The notes: a model not told the origin generated them from the letters alone. Shown: positions 6,683-15,490, counted from the first letter of the stretch. The stretch: DNA of 42,606 nucleotides from an uncultured Ruminiclostridium sp. (GCA_947623915.1 CANQIB010000020.1:1-42606); one strand, 5' to 3'. Program-made: numbers and translations.

Positions 6683-9100
6683 TCAGGCGTTTGTCAAGCT
6701 GAAAGACTCGGTGTAAACTTTTTCGTCGGTTCCTACTGCAACACCGTTGATAACGCCCACGCTATCTTGCTCCCAAGCGGTGATAGGAGCGGTCATATTT
6801 TTAACGGTATTTGCATCGGAGCACCAGATAGCCTGTACAATGTTTTTGCCCTGAATAAATATCAAACCGTACCCGCCGTCAAGGCTTTGGAAATTGGTAT
6901 CCAGACATTTCCTGAACTCCTCGATAACGGCTTTATTGTTGTCCGCGCTCCACTCGCCGCCGCTGGGATTTTTACCCGTAACGGTGATGTTGGACAAAGT
7001 GATAGAACCGTTGCCCTCCGAGCCGTACTTGTTTTCTGTACCGTCTCCGATAGCAATACCTATAATGCCATAGGTCGTACCGCCCTCGGCAGGACCGGAC
7101 ACTTCGCCACCCTGTGTTTCAATATCGGAAAAAGCAACGTTTGTCGCCAGCTTGAGCATTGACGCGTCATAGTCGGCGTAGGTGACTTCTTCCTGCTGTT
7201 CATAGTCCGAATCGTAATCAGAGTCGAAGTCATAATCATAATCCGAATCGTAATCAGAGTCGTAATCGTAATCGTAATCCGTATCATAGCCGCCCATGCC
7301 GGATAACGAATAATATATCATCGTTCCGAAAACGTCCGCTTTGGGAAGACCGGATATTTTATCGCGCAGCTTGGAAAGGCTGTTCGCAATATCCTGCACA
7401 TACTGCTGATAAGCGTCGGAGTAAGGCTCTTTCGTGCTTACCGTGTTGGAAGCGTCGTTTTGCGGCATTACGATTTCTTTAAATTCGGTCGGTTCGCAAT
7501 CCATGGAAAGAGCGCCCGCCTTTTGACCGTTTAAGCTGAATTCGGCGTTTACAGTCATCTTGTCGTTCTCGTTAAGGCTGTCTAACGTAACGGTATACGT
7601 TCCGCTTGACGGTATGTCAAGGTCGAACGAGCCGGAGAACGCGGTATCGCTGTACTTAAAGCTGCCCTTGCCGGTGAACACCGCGGAGCCGTCGCGGGTC
7701 GCTCCGGCGGTAACGTCGTACATTTCGCCGTTCTTTTTGCCGGTAAAATAAGCCTCCGCGCCGCCCGCGCTAAGCGCAAGGTTTATCTGCTCGTCGTTTA
7801 TCTGATGTACTAACTTTATGGACTCCTGTCCGTTCATGTTTATCGCTCTGCCTATGACCTCGTTGTTGTCATAGTAAACCACCATGTTGAGCAGCTCCGT
7901 AGCGAGCGTGTCGCTGTCAAGCTGGTTGATAACGTCGTCAAAACGGCTCTTGGTGTCAATAACGGTATCAAGAACGCCCGCGTCTTGCAGCAAGCCCTTT
8001 ATCACGCTGTCGTTGGACAGTTTATCAAGTAAGGAAGACAGAAATTTAAATAACTTCTCATAGGTGAATTTCACCGTTATCGACTTGCAATGTATGACGT
8101 TCTCACCTACAGTCAAATCAGCGCTCTTTTCGTCCTCGCCGGTAAATATTTCAAAGTAGGAATCCAAAAGGATATTTGTTATTCTTTCGAGCGTTTCATT
8201 GTCAATTTCGCCCAAAAGATTTTGCATCATCGTTAAAATAAGATTGTATGAGTTGGAACCATAGCTGCCGAAAGATGCCGTATCGAACATCAGCGGCTCG
8301 GTAACGTAACCGTCAAGCCCCGTCGCAAGCTGAGAACCCGTCGCGCCCGACTCGGAATTTGTGATGTACATATCGGACAGCTCGGGTATCTGCATGATGA
8401 ACTTGCCGTCTTTCTGCCATGCGTAAATGCTCAGATATTCGTCATCGTTCGCTTTCAGCTTTGCCTCAAAATGCACATTGCCCTGCTCGTCATAGTAAAG
8501 CTCGCCGTCAAGCACGGTATTTGCATAATTCTCGCCCGCATCAAGCGCAGCGTTGAATTTCCAGCCGCCCTTGCCGGACGAAACAGCGCTTTCCGCCGAC
8601 TCCATGGCAGTCCCTACCTTATCGCCGACTCCGGCAAAAAAGCCTCTCTCCATCTTCTCGTATCCGCCGTCGCCGCGGAAAAAGTGGAAGAACAGGAATA
8701 TTCCGCCCGCAATAAGCGCCGCCGCCAAGATTATTATAAGTACAATAAGCGGAGCTTTGCTCTTTTTCTTTATCGGAACTACCGTAAAAGACGACGCGTT
8801 ATACTGCGGCACGCCCATAGGCTGCTGAGCGTACTGATACTGCTGCTGTGCATACTGCTGCGGCTGTTGAGCATACTGCTGCGGCTGCTGAGCGTACTGC
8901 TGCGGCTGTTGCGCGTACTGCTGCGGCTGCTGAGCATACTGCTGCGGCTGTTGAGCATACTGCTGCGGCTGCTGAGCGTACTGCTGCGGCTGCTGTGCGT
9001 ACTGCTGCGGCTGCTGTGCGTTCGGCTGCTGCGGCTCATCGGCGAACTCCTGCATTACCTGCTGCCAGTTTTCCTGTATCGGAGTATCTTTATTTTCCAT
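6683..9100 (-). CDS. Gln-repeat membrane protein with C-terminal pilin-head-like domain (chimera)
   Basis: 805 residues from ATG 9100 (AAAGGAAAA upstream). Order of parts: acidic lead; eight QPQQYAQ repeats (about residues 28-84); a single membrane helix at about 113-136 after a KKKSK stop; a large outer region (about 140-600) rich in beta-type sequence such as DGELYYDEQG and FTGKGSFKYSD; an Asp/Tyr linker of (DYDSDYDS) type at about 603-635; and a last ~165 residues that align with the mature part of the pilin encoded at 10503-11141. Shared strings include GKNPSGGEWSAD, NKAVIEEFR, VQAIWCSD and MTAPITAWE; by hand about 76 of 115 residues are identical. It lacks the pilin N-terminal helix. Inference: a cell-surface protein that displays or docks with a pilin head. 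It has its own promoter and lies downstream of the pilin pair in the same direction. I know no named family for the whole protein. Confidence 0.9.
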   Translation of the reverse strand: MENKDTPIQENWQQVMQEFADEPQQPNAQQPQQYAQQPQQYAQQPQQYAQQPQQYAQQPQQYAQQPQQYAQQPQQYAQQPQQYAQQQYQYAQQPMGVPQYNASSFTVVPIKKKSKAPLIVLIIILAAALIAGGIFLFFHFFRGDGGYEKMERGFFAGVGDKVGTAMESAESAVSSGKGGWKFNAALDAGENYANTVLDGELYYDEQGNVHFEAKLKANDDEYLSIYAWQKDGKFIMQIPELSDMYITNSESGATGSQLATGLDGYVTEPLMFDTASFGSYGSNSYNLILTMMQNLLGEIDNETLERITNILLDSYFEIFTGEDEKSADLTVGENVIHCKSITVKFTYEKLFKFLSSLLDKLSNDSVIKGLLQDAGVLDTVIDTKSRFDDVINQLDSDTLATELLNMVVYYDNNEVIGRAINMNGQESIKLVHQINDEQINLALSAGGAEAYFTGKKNGEMYDVTAGATRDGSAVFTGKGSFKYSDTAFSGSFDLDIPSSGTYTVTLDSLNENDKMTVNAEFSLNGQKAGALSMDCEPTEFKEIVMPQNDASNTVSTKEPYSDAYQQYVQDIANSLSKLRDKISGLPKADVFGTMIYYSLSGMGGYDTDYDYDYDSDYDSDYDYDFDSDYDSDYEQQEEVTYADYDASMLKLATNVAFSDIETQGGEVSGPAEGGTTYGIIGIAIGDGTENKYGSEGNGSITLSNITVTGKNPSGGEWSADNNKAVIEEFRKCLDTNFQSLDGGYGLIFIQGKNIVQAIWCSDANTVKNMTAPITAWEQDSVGVINGVAVGTDEKVYTESFSLTNA
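8850..9017 (-). repeat. 21-bp tandem repeat (QPQQYAQ x 8)
   Basis: Eight 21-bp units in a row code for QPQQYAQ, followed by a degenerate QQYQYAQ. Synonymous differences (GTA/GCA/GCG positions) alternate between units, so the array seems to have grown by duplication of two-unit blocks. Confidence 0.92.
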
Positions 9101-9129
9101 AATATTTTCCTTTCTCGCAAAAATGCGAA

Positions 9130-9184
9130 GTACACGGTGTACACAGTTTAGAAATATTATAGCACACTTGGAGAAAAAAAGCAA
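9130..9184 (-). promoter_or_regulatory. Promoter of the membrane-chimera gene with an operator-like palindrome
   Basis: Minus-strand TTGCTT (9184-9179), 17-bp spacer, TATAAT (9161-9156). Downstream of the -10, within the first ~25 transcribed bases, lies a perfect 13-bp palindrome GTACACGGTGTAC (9130-9142), a plausible repressor site. No regulator in the window can be tied to it. Confidence 0.65.
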
Positions 9185-9223
9185 CAGATTTATTAAAAAT
9201 CCTTAAATTTCCTATCCTTTTTT

Positions 9224-9600
9224 GGGGACTTCGTCCCCGCTCTATTTTTTAGTATTATCAGAGCTTTTACAAGTGCGATTGATGGACCTTATTCCAATTT
9301 TGACCCTCCGTTAGCTCCTCCGAACGGACACCCTGGGAAGGGAAAGGCGACCTGCGGTTCCTTTCCCTCCCCACGGTTTCCTTTCGGACTTTCCTTCCCG
9401 CCCCCACCTTTTCCGTCCCTTTTCCATCCGTAAAAGGGCTACGCTATTCCTCTTATAATTCGCTTTGGGAACACTCACTTTGCTATTTTTTCGCCTTGTC
9501 CCTTATTTTCTTTGATATTCCTGTCAAAAGGCGCAGCGGTCGCTTGCCATGCTTAGGTTTGAACGGCTAAACGGTAGTGCTTTTTGTTGGTTCCGTTCCT
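9224..9600 (+). repeat. Intergenic repeat copy A (inverted relative to copy B)
   Basis: Non-coding block starting with a GGGGAC-TTC-GTCCCC hairpin and ending with GGTTCCGTTCCT. Most of it recurs as the reverse complement at 11413-11815: two conserved blocks flank a middle part that differs in sequence and length (about 41 bp here, about 69 bp in copy B). Every frame carries stops, so I do not call a gene. The stretch 9185-9797 holds only this repeat, a terminator and a G-rich hairpin cluster. Confidence 0.85.
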
Positions 9601-9644
9601 AAATCTCCGCTATGGGTGATATTCTCCATATTCCGTAGGAATAT

Positions 9645-9683
9645 ACAAACCCTCCGATACCTTTACGGTATCGGAGGGTTTGT
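9645..9683. terminator. Terminator hairpin after the pilin genes
   Basis: Perfect 17-bp stem (9645-9661 with 9667-9683), loop TTTAC. It stands about 115 bp beyond the stop of the pilin gene at 9798 and separates it from repeat copy A. The T-run on the minus strand is weak. Confidence 0.7.
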
Positions 9684-9690
9684 TATCTTA

Positions 9691-9797
9691 GGGGGGTCTG
9701 GGGGAAAATATTTCCCCCAGCAGGGGTGATGATTTGGTGACTTCGTCACAAAATCGGGGCAGAGCCCCCATAAACGGGCGGAGCCCCCAAAAAATCA
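9691..9797. repeat. G-rich palindrome cluster 3' of the pilin gene
   Basis: A string of short inverted repeats: CTGGGGGAAA/TTTCCCCCAG (9698-9707 with 9711-9720), GTGAC/GTCAC, and GGGGC/GCCCC pairs, closed by GATGATTT with AAATCATC at the ends. The same kind of cluster follows ilvC (11984-12062). Confidence 0.75.
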
Positions 9798-10418
9798 TCA
9801 ACCATCCTTTGCCACGGTTTGAACTTTGTTGTTTGTGCCGAGGATAGCGCCGCTTGCGGTGACGCCCTTTGTATTCGGGAACGCCGTGCCGTCTACCGGC
9901 GAGGCATACGCGGTGACCGCGCTTTCCTCGGAGGAGTATATCGCTTGCAGAGCCTCCTGCCCCTCCAGATAGATTCGGGAATGTCCCGCCGCTATATCCT
10001 TGAGATTCGTCTCAAATTCACGGTCCAGCACTTCGACAAGATCCGACTTCTCCCAGTCGCCGCCCTCCGGCTTTATGCCTTTCGGCTCGATACCGCTGAG
10101 CGTGACGGTAAACTTATCGTCCCCGCTGCCTATCGCCACGTCGATATACGATGCGGTGACCGTGCTGCCGTTTACCGTCGCCGTGTCGGTGGTAGTCACC
10201 GTGCAGCCCTTTGCCTGCACCTGGGCTATCACCACACCGACGGTGTTGCGTATGGCGGAGGCGTTCTGGTCGGCGGAGGTCACATTCGCGGACTGAATAT
10301 ACCCCATCATAAGCGGGATAAGTATCGCCGCAAGTATACCGATAATGGCGATGACCACTACCAGCTCGATCAGTGTAAAGCCCCTTTCGCGCCTTATCGC
10401 CCGTACCGTTTTTATCAT
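9798..10418 (-). CDS. Type IV pilin-like protein (minor pilin / divergent paralogue)
   Basis: 206 residues. The class III signal RRERG|FTLIELVVVIAIIG has the prepilin peptidase cleavage after Gly13 and the essential Glu5 of the mature chain, followed by the long hydrophobic helix ILAAILIPLMMGYIQSAN. The head resembles that of the next pilin only in parts: GGDWEKSD, EFETNLKD, LEGQEALQAI and SSEESAVTAY versus GGEWSAD, FDTNLKD, MEGNAPVQAI and SDESTISSM. One of the two head cysteines is lost (WC became YS), so the presumed disulphide is absent. Start ATG 10418 follows TAGGAGATGAC. It is the second gene of the pilin pair, 84 bp after the first, with a hairpin between them. No pilus assembly ATPase, platform protein or prepilin peptidase is in the window. 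Confidence 0.93.
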   Translation of the reverse strand: MIKTVRAIRRERGFTLIELVVVIAIIGILAAILIPLMMGYIQSANVTSADQNASAIRNTVGVVIAQVQAKGCTVTTTDTATVNGSTVTASYIDVAIGSGDDKFTVTLSGIEPKGIKPEGGDWEKSDLVEVLDREFETNLKDIAAGHSRIYLEGQEALQAIYSSEESAVTAYASPVDGTAFPNTKGVTASGAILGTNNKVQTVAKDG

Positions 10419-10439
10419 GTCATCTCCTATACCGCATAA

Positions 10440-10463
10440 CGCCCCCGACTTGCGCCGGGGGCG
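10440..10463 (-). other. Intercistronic hairpin between the two pilin genes
   Basis: Perfect 8-bp GC stem CGCCCCCG/CGGGGGCG (10440-10447 with 10456-10463) in the 84-bp gap. On the minus strand no T-run follows, so it is more likely a processing or mRNA-stabilising stem that sets unequal levels of the two pilins than a full terminator. Confidence 0.6.
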
Positions 10464-10502
10464 AATACGCTTGATTAAATTTTTTAGGATTTAACAGGTT
10501 TA

Positions 10503-11141
10503 TCAGCCGTTGCTTACGCTGGAGCCCTCAGCCTGAACCTTGTCGTTAGTACCAACTACGATACCGCCGATAACGCCTATGTTGCCCTTTTCCCAAGCGG
10601 TGATAGGAGCGGTCATAGAAGAAATCGTGCTTTCATCGGAGCACCAGATAGCCTGTACGGGAGCATTACCTTCCATGAATACCATGCCGTAGCCGCCTGC
10701 CATATCCTTGAGGTTGGTGTCAAATACGGTTCTGAACTCTTCGATAACGGCTTTGTTGCTATCTGCGCTCCACTCGCCGCCGCTGGGATTTTTACCTGCA
10801 ATCGTGAGACCGGTAAGAGTGATCGTGCCGGCACCTTCTGCGCCAAACTTATTTTCTGTGCCGGCTCCGATAGTAATACCTATAACGCCGTATGTTTTAG
10901 CGCCGGTAGTAGGACCAAGCACGGTGCAGTTCTTGGTTTCGAGAGTAGCAAGAACGTTATTTACCTCACGCTTGAGCGCTGCTGCGTTCTGGTCAGCGGA
11001 GGTGATGTTTGCCTGCTGTACATAACCCATCATCATAGGAATAAGTATAGCGGCAAGGATACCGATGATAGCGATAACTACGATCAGTTCGACGAGCGTA
11101 AAGCCCTTCTTAGCTCTGAGAGCCTGTAATTTCTTAATCAT
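10503..11141 (-). CDS. Type IV major pilin-like protein
   Basis: 212 residues. RAKKG|FTLVELIVVIAIIG gives a prepilin peptidase site after Gly13 with Glu5 of the mature chain, then ILAAILIPMMMGYVQQAN. The globular head starts near residue 45 (TSADQNAAALKREV) and has two cysteines (NCTVL and IWCSD) that could form the usual pilin disulphide. The head, but not the helix, is copied in the C-terminal domain of the 805-residue membrane protein encoded at 6683-9100. Strong ribosome site AAGGAGG, 9 nt before ATG 11141, and a good promoter suggest high expression, fitting a major subunit. The 5' untranslated region is ~90 nt with a CCGCCG/CGGCGG stem (11175-11192). Confidence 0.95.
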   Translation of the reverse strand: MIKKLQALRAKKGFTLVELIVVIAIIGILAAILIPMMMGYVQQANITSADQNAAALKREVNNVLATLETKNCTVLGPTTGAKTYGVIGITIGAGTENKFGAEGAGTITLTGLTIAGKNPSGGEWSADSNKAVIEEFRTVFDTNLKDMAGGYGMVFMEGNAPVQAIWCSDESTISSMTAPITAWEKGNIGVIGGIVVGTNDKVQAEGSSVSNG

Positions 11142-11239
11142 GAGAAATTACCTCCTTAAAAATTTTATTTCCGTCCGCCGTCTGCGCGGCGGTTGCGTTT
11201 TTCAGAGATCCGAACTGCGTCGGATTATTCTGTAAATAT

Positions 11240-11268
11240 AGGATATCACACCAAGCCGTAAAAATCAA
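11240..11268 (-). promoter_or_regulatory. Promoter of the pilin pair
   Basis: Minus-strand TTGATT (11268-11263), 17-bp spacer, TATCCT (11245-11240), ~100 bp upstream of the major pilin start. The rest of 11269-11412 is AT-rich with no recognisable feature. Confidence 0.6.
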
Positions 11269-11412
11269 CCCCAAATTTGAAGAAAATTCATAAAATCCGT
11301 AAAATTTATGGAAAATTTCTATATAGACATGGATGTAAATGTGCAAGGTGTACAATTTTATGTAACGGATTACATACCATATTATAAAAGAGCGGAGAGA
11401 AAACGTCCCAAA

Positions 11413-11815
11413 AGGAACGAAACCCACAAATCGAACTACCGTCCAGCCGGTCAAACCTCGGCATGGCAGACTAACGCCGCGCCTTTTGACGGGAATATCA
11501 GAAAAAACAAGGGACAAGGCACAAAAACATCAAAGTGAGTGTTCCCAAAACGAATTATAAGAGGTAGCGCGTGTCCCTTTTACGGTCGGAAAAGGGACGG
11601 AAAAGGGGTTAGGTAGGAGGGTTTGAGAAGGCATTAAGTGCCGCCTAACGGCGGAACTTATACCTAGGGAAGGGGGAAAGGAACCGCAGGTCGCCTTTCC
11701 CTTCCCAGGGTGTCCGTTCGGAGGAGCCAACGGAGGGTCAAAATTAGAATAAGGTCCATCAATCGCAGATGTAAAAGCTCTGATAATACTAAAAATAGAG
11801 CGGGGACTTCGCCCC
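11413..11815 (-). repeat. Intergenic repeat copy B
   Basis: Reverse-complement relative of copy A (9224-9600). Conserved stretches include the GGGGC-GAA-GTCCCC end, the block around GACCCTCCGTTGGCTCC, and the block around TATAATTCGTTTTGGGAAC. Together with copy A it brackets the two pilin genes and their promoter. It contains a short open frame (11530-11730, minus) with no ribosome site. Confidence 0.85.
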
Positions 11816-11817
11816 GC

Positions 11818-11875
11818 TTGCTATGCTTAAGTTTGAACGGCTAAACGATTGTGCTTTTTGTCGGTTTCGTTCCTT
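11818..11875 (+). repeat. Partial repeat copy C
   Basis: Only the last ~58 bp of the repeat (from TTGCTATGCTTAAGTTTGAA to TTCGTTCCT) in the same orientation as copy A, directly abutting copy B head to head. The remaining sequence to 11934 shows nothing I can name. Confidence 0.75.
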
Positions 11876-11934
11876 TTTGGGCGTTCCGTTCCATATCTCT
11901 GTTGAGGGCATATTGTTTCCAGTCCTTATATTTT

Positions 11935-11977
11935 AATAAACTAAAGGAGCCTCTTTACGGGGCTCCTTTAGTTTATT
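11935..11977. terminator. Terminator hairpin 3' of ilvC
   Basis: Perfect 17-bp stem (11935-11951 with 11961-11977) with a 9-nt loop containing TTTACGG. It stops transcripts of the ilv operon about 90 bp after the ilvC stop. Confidence 0.8.
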
Positions 11978-11983
11978 ATTCTG

Positions 11984-12062
11984 TCAGGGGTCTGGGGAGC
12001 GACCCGCTCCCCAGCAGAGGTTTGGGGACGGAGTCCCCAAAAACAGAACTCTGCCCCCAAAA
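11984..12062. repeat. G-rich palindrome cluster 3' of ilvC
   Basis: CTGGGGAGC/GCTCCCCAG (11992-12000 with 12006-12014) and TTTGGGGAC/GTCCCCAAA (12021-12029 with 12033-12041) nested between GCAGAG and CTCTGC. Same position and style as the cluster after the pilin gene. Confidence 0.75.
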
Positions 12063-12068
12063 AAGAAC

Positions 12069-13151
<1,083 letters not shown>

Positions 13152-13164
13152 TTAAGCCGGGGTT

Positions 13165-13656
13165 CTAAAGTTTCATAGAAACTCCGCCTTTTTGCATAGC
13201 TATCGAGCCGGTGCGCACTACCTCTTTTATACCGTACGGGCGCAGCAGCTCCTCAAAATTCTTTATCTTGTCCACCGAATCGGAAAGCTCCAGCGTCATG
13301 GTATTGACGGTGATGTCGGAAATTTTCGCCTTGACTATCTCCGCAAGCGCGATGACCTCCGCCCGCTGCGACGGCTGACAGGCTATCTTGATAAGCACCA
13401 GTTCCCGCGTAAGCAGTTCTCGGCTGTCGAAGTGTCTGACCTTGATAACGTCTATCAGCTTGTTTAGCTGTTTTTCTATCTGCTCAAGCGTATAGTCTGT
13501 TCCGTCCGCGATTATGGTTATTCGGGATATCTTCTCGTCGTCGGTCACGCCCACCGCAAGGCTGTCTATATTGAACCCCCTGCGTGCGAACAGTCCCGCG
13601 ACCCTTGCGAGTACGCCCGCGTGATTTTCTACAAGCACCGAAATCGTATGTTTCAT
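13165..13656 (-). CDS. ilvN: Acetolactate synthase small (regulatory) subunit
   Basis: 163 residues. An N-terminal ACT domain is clear in HTISVLVENHAGVLARVAGL and RRGFNIDSLAVG, the valine-sensing part, followed by the ALS small-subunit C-terminal domain (LVLIKIACQP, VRTGSIAMQKG). It binds the large subunit, raises its activity and gives feedback inhibition by valine. The start is ATG 13656 (MKHTISVLVEN) behind AAAGGAACGCTT; an upstream in-frame start at 13701 would lie inside ilvB and lacks a site. The gene begins 13 bp after the ilvB stop. Confidence 0.97.
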   Translation of the reverse strand: MKHTISVLVENHAGVLARVAGLFARRGFNIDSLAVGVTDDEKISRITIIADGTDYTLEQIEKQLNKLIDVIKVRHFDSRELLTRELVLIKIACQPSQRAEVIALAEIVKAKISDITVNTMTLELSDSVDKIKNFEELLRPYGIKEVVRTGSIAMQKGGVSMKL

Positions 13657-13669
13657 AAGCGTTCCTTTA

Positions 13670-15301
13670 TTACAATATGGTTTTTTCGTTCTCGTCAACA
13701 ACGACCTCTATGAGATAGCTTTCCTTTGTGGCAAGCAGCGCGTCTATCGCGCTTTGCGCCTGCGAAATATCCGTCACTCTCGCGGCGGGTATGCCGTAAG
13801 CGTCCGCCAGCTTGATAAGGTCGGGACTTCCGTCCAGCGCCACCGCCGTCTGACGGTCGCCGTATGCGTTGGTCTGCACCTCGCGCACCATTCCGAGCCG
13901 ATTGTTGACCATAACTATCACCTTGGCGAATATCCCGTGCTGCCGCATGGTCGCAAGCTCCATGAACTGCATTTGAAAGCTGCCGTCGCCGCATATCGCG
14001 ATGACCTCTTTTTCGGGAGCGGCCGCCTTTGCTCCGAGCGCCGCCGGTACGGAATATCCCATTGTACCCATTCCGCCCGAGGTGAGAAGTCTGCCGTTTT
14101 CAAGATTTATATTCGCGCAGGTCCATATCTGATTTTGACCCACGTCGGCGCATATGACCGAATTATCCGGCAGGCTTTTGCCGAGCATGGTGATAAACTC
14201 CTTGGGATTTACACAGCCGTCTTTCGGCTTTTGCAGGGGCTTTTCGGCGGAAGCCTTTTCCCCGTTCAGCCGCTGTATCCAGTCGTAATGGTCGTAATTT
14301 TCCGCCTGCTGCAAAAGCTGGGTAAGTATCCTTTTAAGATCTCCCACCACGGGTATGGTCACCGGCAGATTTTTGCCTATCTCGGCGGGGTCTACGTCGA
14401 TGTGTATGACCGTCGCGCCCTCCAGCCTGTTTATCGCGGTAACGGCGCGGTCGCCCACTCTCGCTCCGAGCAGTATCAGCAGATCGCAGTTGTTTATCGC
14501 ATAGTTTGCCGCTCTGCACCCGTGCATACCTATCATGCCGAAAAACAGCGGGTGCGACGCGGGTATCGAGCTTAACCCCATCATGGTATTTACTACAGGT
14601 ATATTCGCGCGCTCGGCAAGCTCCCGCATAAGTCCCGCGGCGTTCGCGGTAAACAGTCCGCCTCCCGCGCAGATGAGCGGGCGCTCGCTCGCGGCTATCG
14701 CTGCGGCGGCGCGCTTTATCTGGAGCTTGTTGCCGTCAAGATTGGGCTTGTAGGAGCGTATATTAACACTGTCGGGATATTCAAATTCTATCTGCGCCTT
14801 TTGTATGTCCATAGGCATATCTATAAGCACAGGGCCGGGTCTGCCGCTGCCCGCGATGTAAAACGCGTTTTTAAACACCGTCGCGGTCTCTTCGGGGTCT
14901 TTTACAAGATAGCTGTGCTTTACGAATGGCTCCGCCGCGCCGGTTATATCCGCCTCTTGGAAAACGTCCCTGCCTATCATGTCGCTGCTTACCTGTCCCG
15001 TTATAAGCACCATGGGTATGCTGTCCATATGCGCGGTAGCTATCGCGGTTATCAGATTGGTCGCGCCCGGTCCCGAAGTCGCGACCGCTACGGCGGGTCT
15101 GCCTGTCATTCTGGCGTATCCGCTGGCGGAATGTCCCGCGTTTACCTCGTGGCGCACCAGAATATGGCGTATCCCCTCTTTGTACAGCTCATCGTAAAAC
15201 GGGCAGATAGCCGCGCCCGGATACCCGAACACCGTCGTGATGCCCTCCGCTTTAAGAGCCTTTGCCATAGCCCTTGCGACCGTCATCTTTTCAGCCGCCA
15301 T
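13670..15301 (-). CDS. ilvB: Acetolactate synthase large (catalytic) subunit
   Basis: 543 residues. The catalytic Glu lies in LVRHEVNAGHSASGYAR and the thiamine-diphosphate site GDGSFQMQ...VNN is in the C-terminal third; FAD-site strings SGPGATNLITAIATAH and QEADITGA are present. The Val-Asn after the catalytic Glu, where the common form is Gln-Gly/Ala-Ala, is a clostridial-type variant. The enzyme condenses two pyruvates to 2-acetolactate, or pyruvate with 2-oxobutanoate, the first common step for valine, leucine and isoleucine. ATG 15301 follows GAAAGGGTGAG. First gene of the operon, from a consensus promoter with a leader of only ~40 nt, so no T-box or peptide attenuator fits. Confidence 0.97.
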   Translation of the reverse strand: MAAEKMTVARAMAKALKAEGITTVFGYPGAAICPFYDELYKEGIRHILVRHEVNAGHSASGYARMTGRPAVAVATSGPGATNLITAIATAHMDSIPMVLITGQVSSDMIGRDVFQEADITGAAEPFVKHSYLVKDPEETATVFKNAFYIAGSGRPGPVLIDMPMDIQKAQIEFEYPDSVNIRSYKPNLDGNKLQIKRAAAAIAASERPLICAGGGLFTANAAGLMRELAERANIPVVNTMMGLSSIPASHPLFFGMIGMHGCRAANYAINNCDLLILLGARVGDRAVTAINRLEGATVIHIDVDPAEIGKNLPVTIPVVGDLKRILTQLLQQAENYDHYDWIQRLNGEKASAEKPLQKPKDGCVNPKEFITMLGKSLPDNSVICADVGQNQIWTCANINLENGRLLTSGGMGTMGYSVPAALGAKAAAPEKEVIAICGDGSFQMQFMELATMRQHGIFAKVIVMVNNRLGMVREVQTNAYGDRQTAVALDGSPDLIKLADAYGIPAARVTDISQAQSAIDALLATKESYLIEVVVDENEKTIL

Positions 15302-15348
15302 ATTCTCACCCTTTCCGCTGCTTTCTCTTTAAATCGCTATTAAGAACT

Positions 15349-15377
15349 ATTATAACTCTATCTTGTAAAAATGTCAA
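15349..15377 (-). promoter_or_regulatory. Consensus promoter of ilvBNC
   Basis: Minus-strand TTGACA (15377-15372), 17-bp spacer, TATAAT (15354-15349): a perfect consensus match. The transcript would start near 15342, about 40 nt before ilvB. Confidence 0.85.
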
Positions 15378-15421
15378 GCACCGACAGGAAGTTATTGCCT
15401 GCCTAAAATTTAAAAGAGCTA

Positions 15422-15450
15422 TTGAAAATCCGCCGCAAATGTGGTATTAT
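15422..15450 (+). promoter_or_regulatory. Promoter of the GH26 gene
   Basis: TTGAAA (15422-15427), 17-bp spacer, TATTAT (15445-15450), about 60 bp before the start codon and divergent from ilvB. Confidence 0.7.
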
Positions 15451-15464
15451 TGACTTAACGATGT

Positions 15465-15490
15465 TCCGCCGACACGGCGGAGGCTTTTTT
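15465..15490 (+). terminator. Leader terminator/attenuator ahead of the GH26 gene
   Basis: TCCGCCG/CGGCGGA stem (15465-15471 with 15475-15481, loop ACA) followed by GGC and a run of six T, placed between the promoter and the ribosome site. It has the form of an intrinsic terminator inside the 5' leader. Confidence 0.65.

Noticed and set aside
11134-11517. 127-codon minus-strand frame upstream of the major pilin
   Set aside because: It runs across repeat B and the pilin promoter into the pilin start, with no ribosome site and no recognisable protein features.
11308-11538. 76-codon plus-strand frame with a TTGAAG-17-TAAAAT upstream
   Set aside because: There is no ribosome site and its second half is antisense to repeat B.
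11530-11730. Short frame inside repeat B (APPNGHPGKGKATCGSFP)
   Set aside because: The matching part of copy A has stops and a core of other length and sequence, so conservation is at the DNA level, not protein.
15302-15371. T-box or leader-peptide attenuator ahead of ilvB
   Set aside because: The consensus promoter leaves a leader of only ~40 nt, too short for either.
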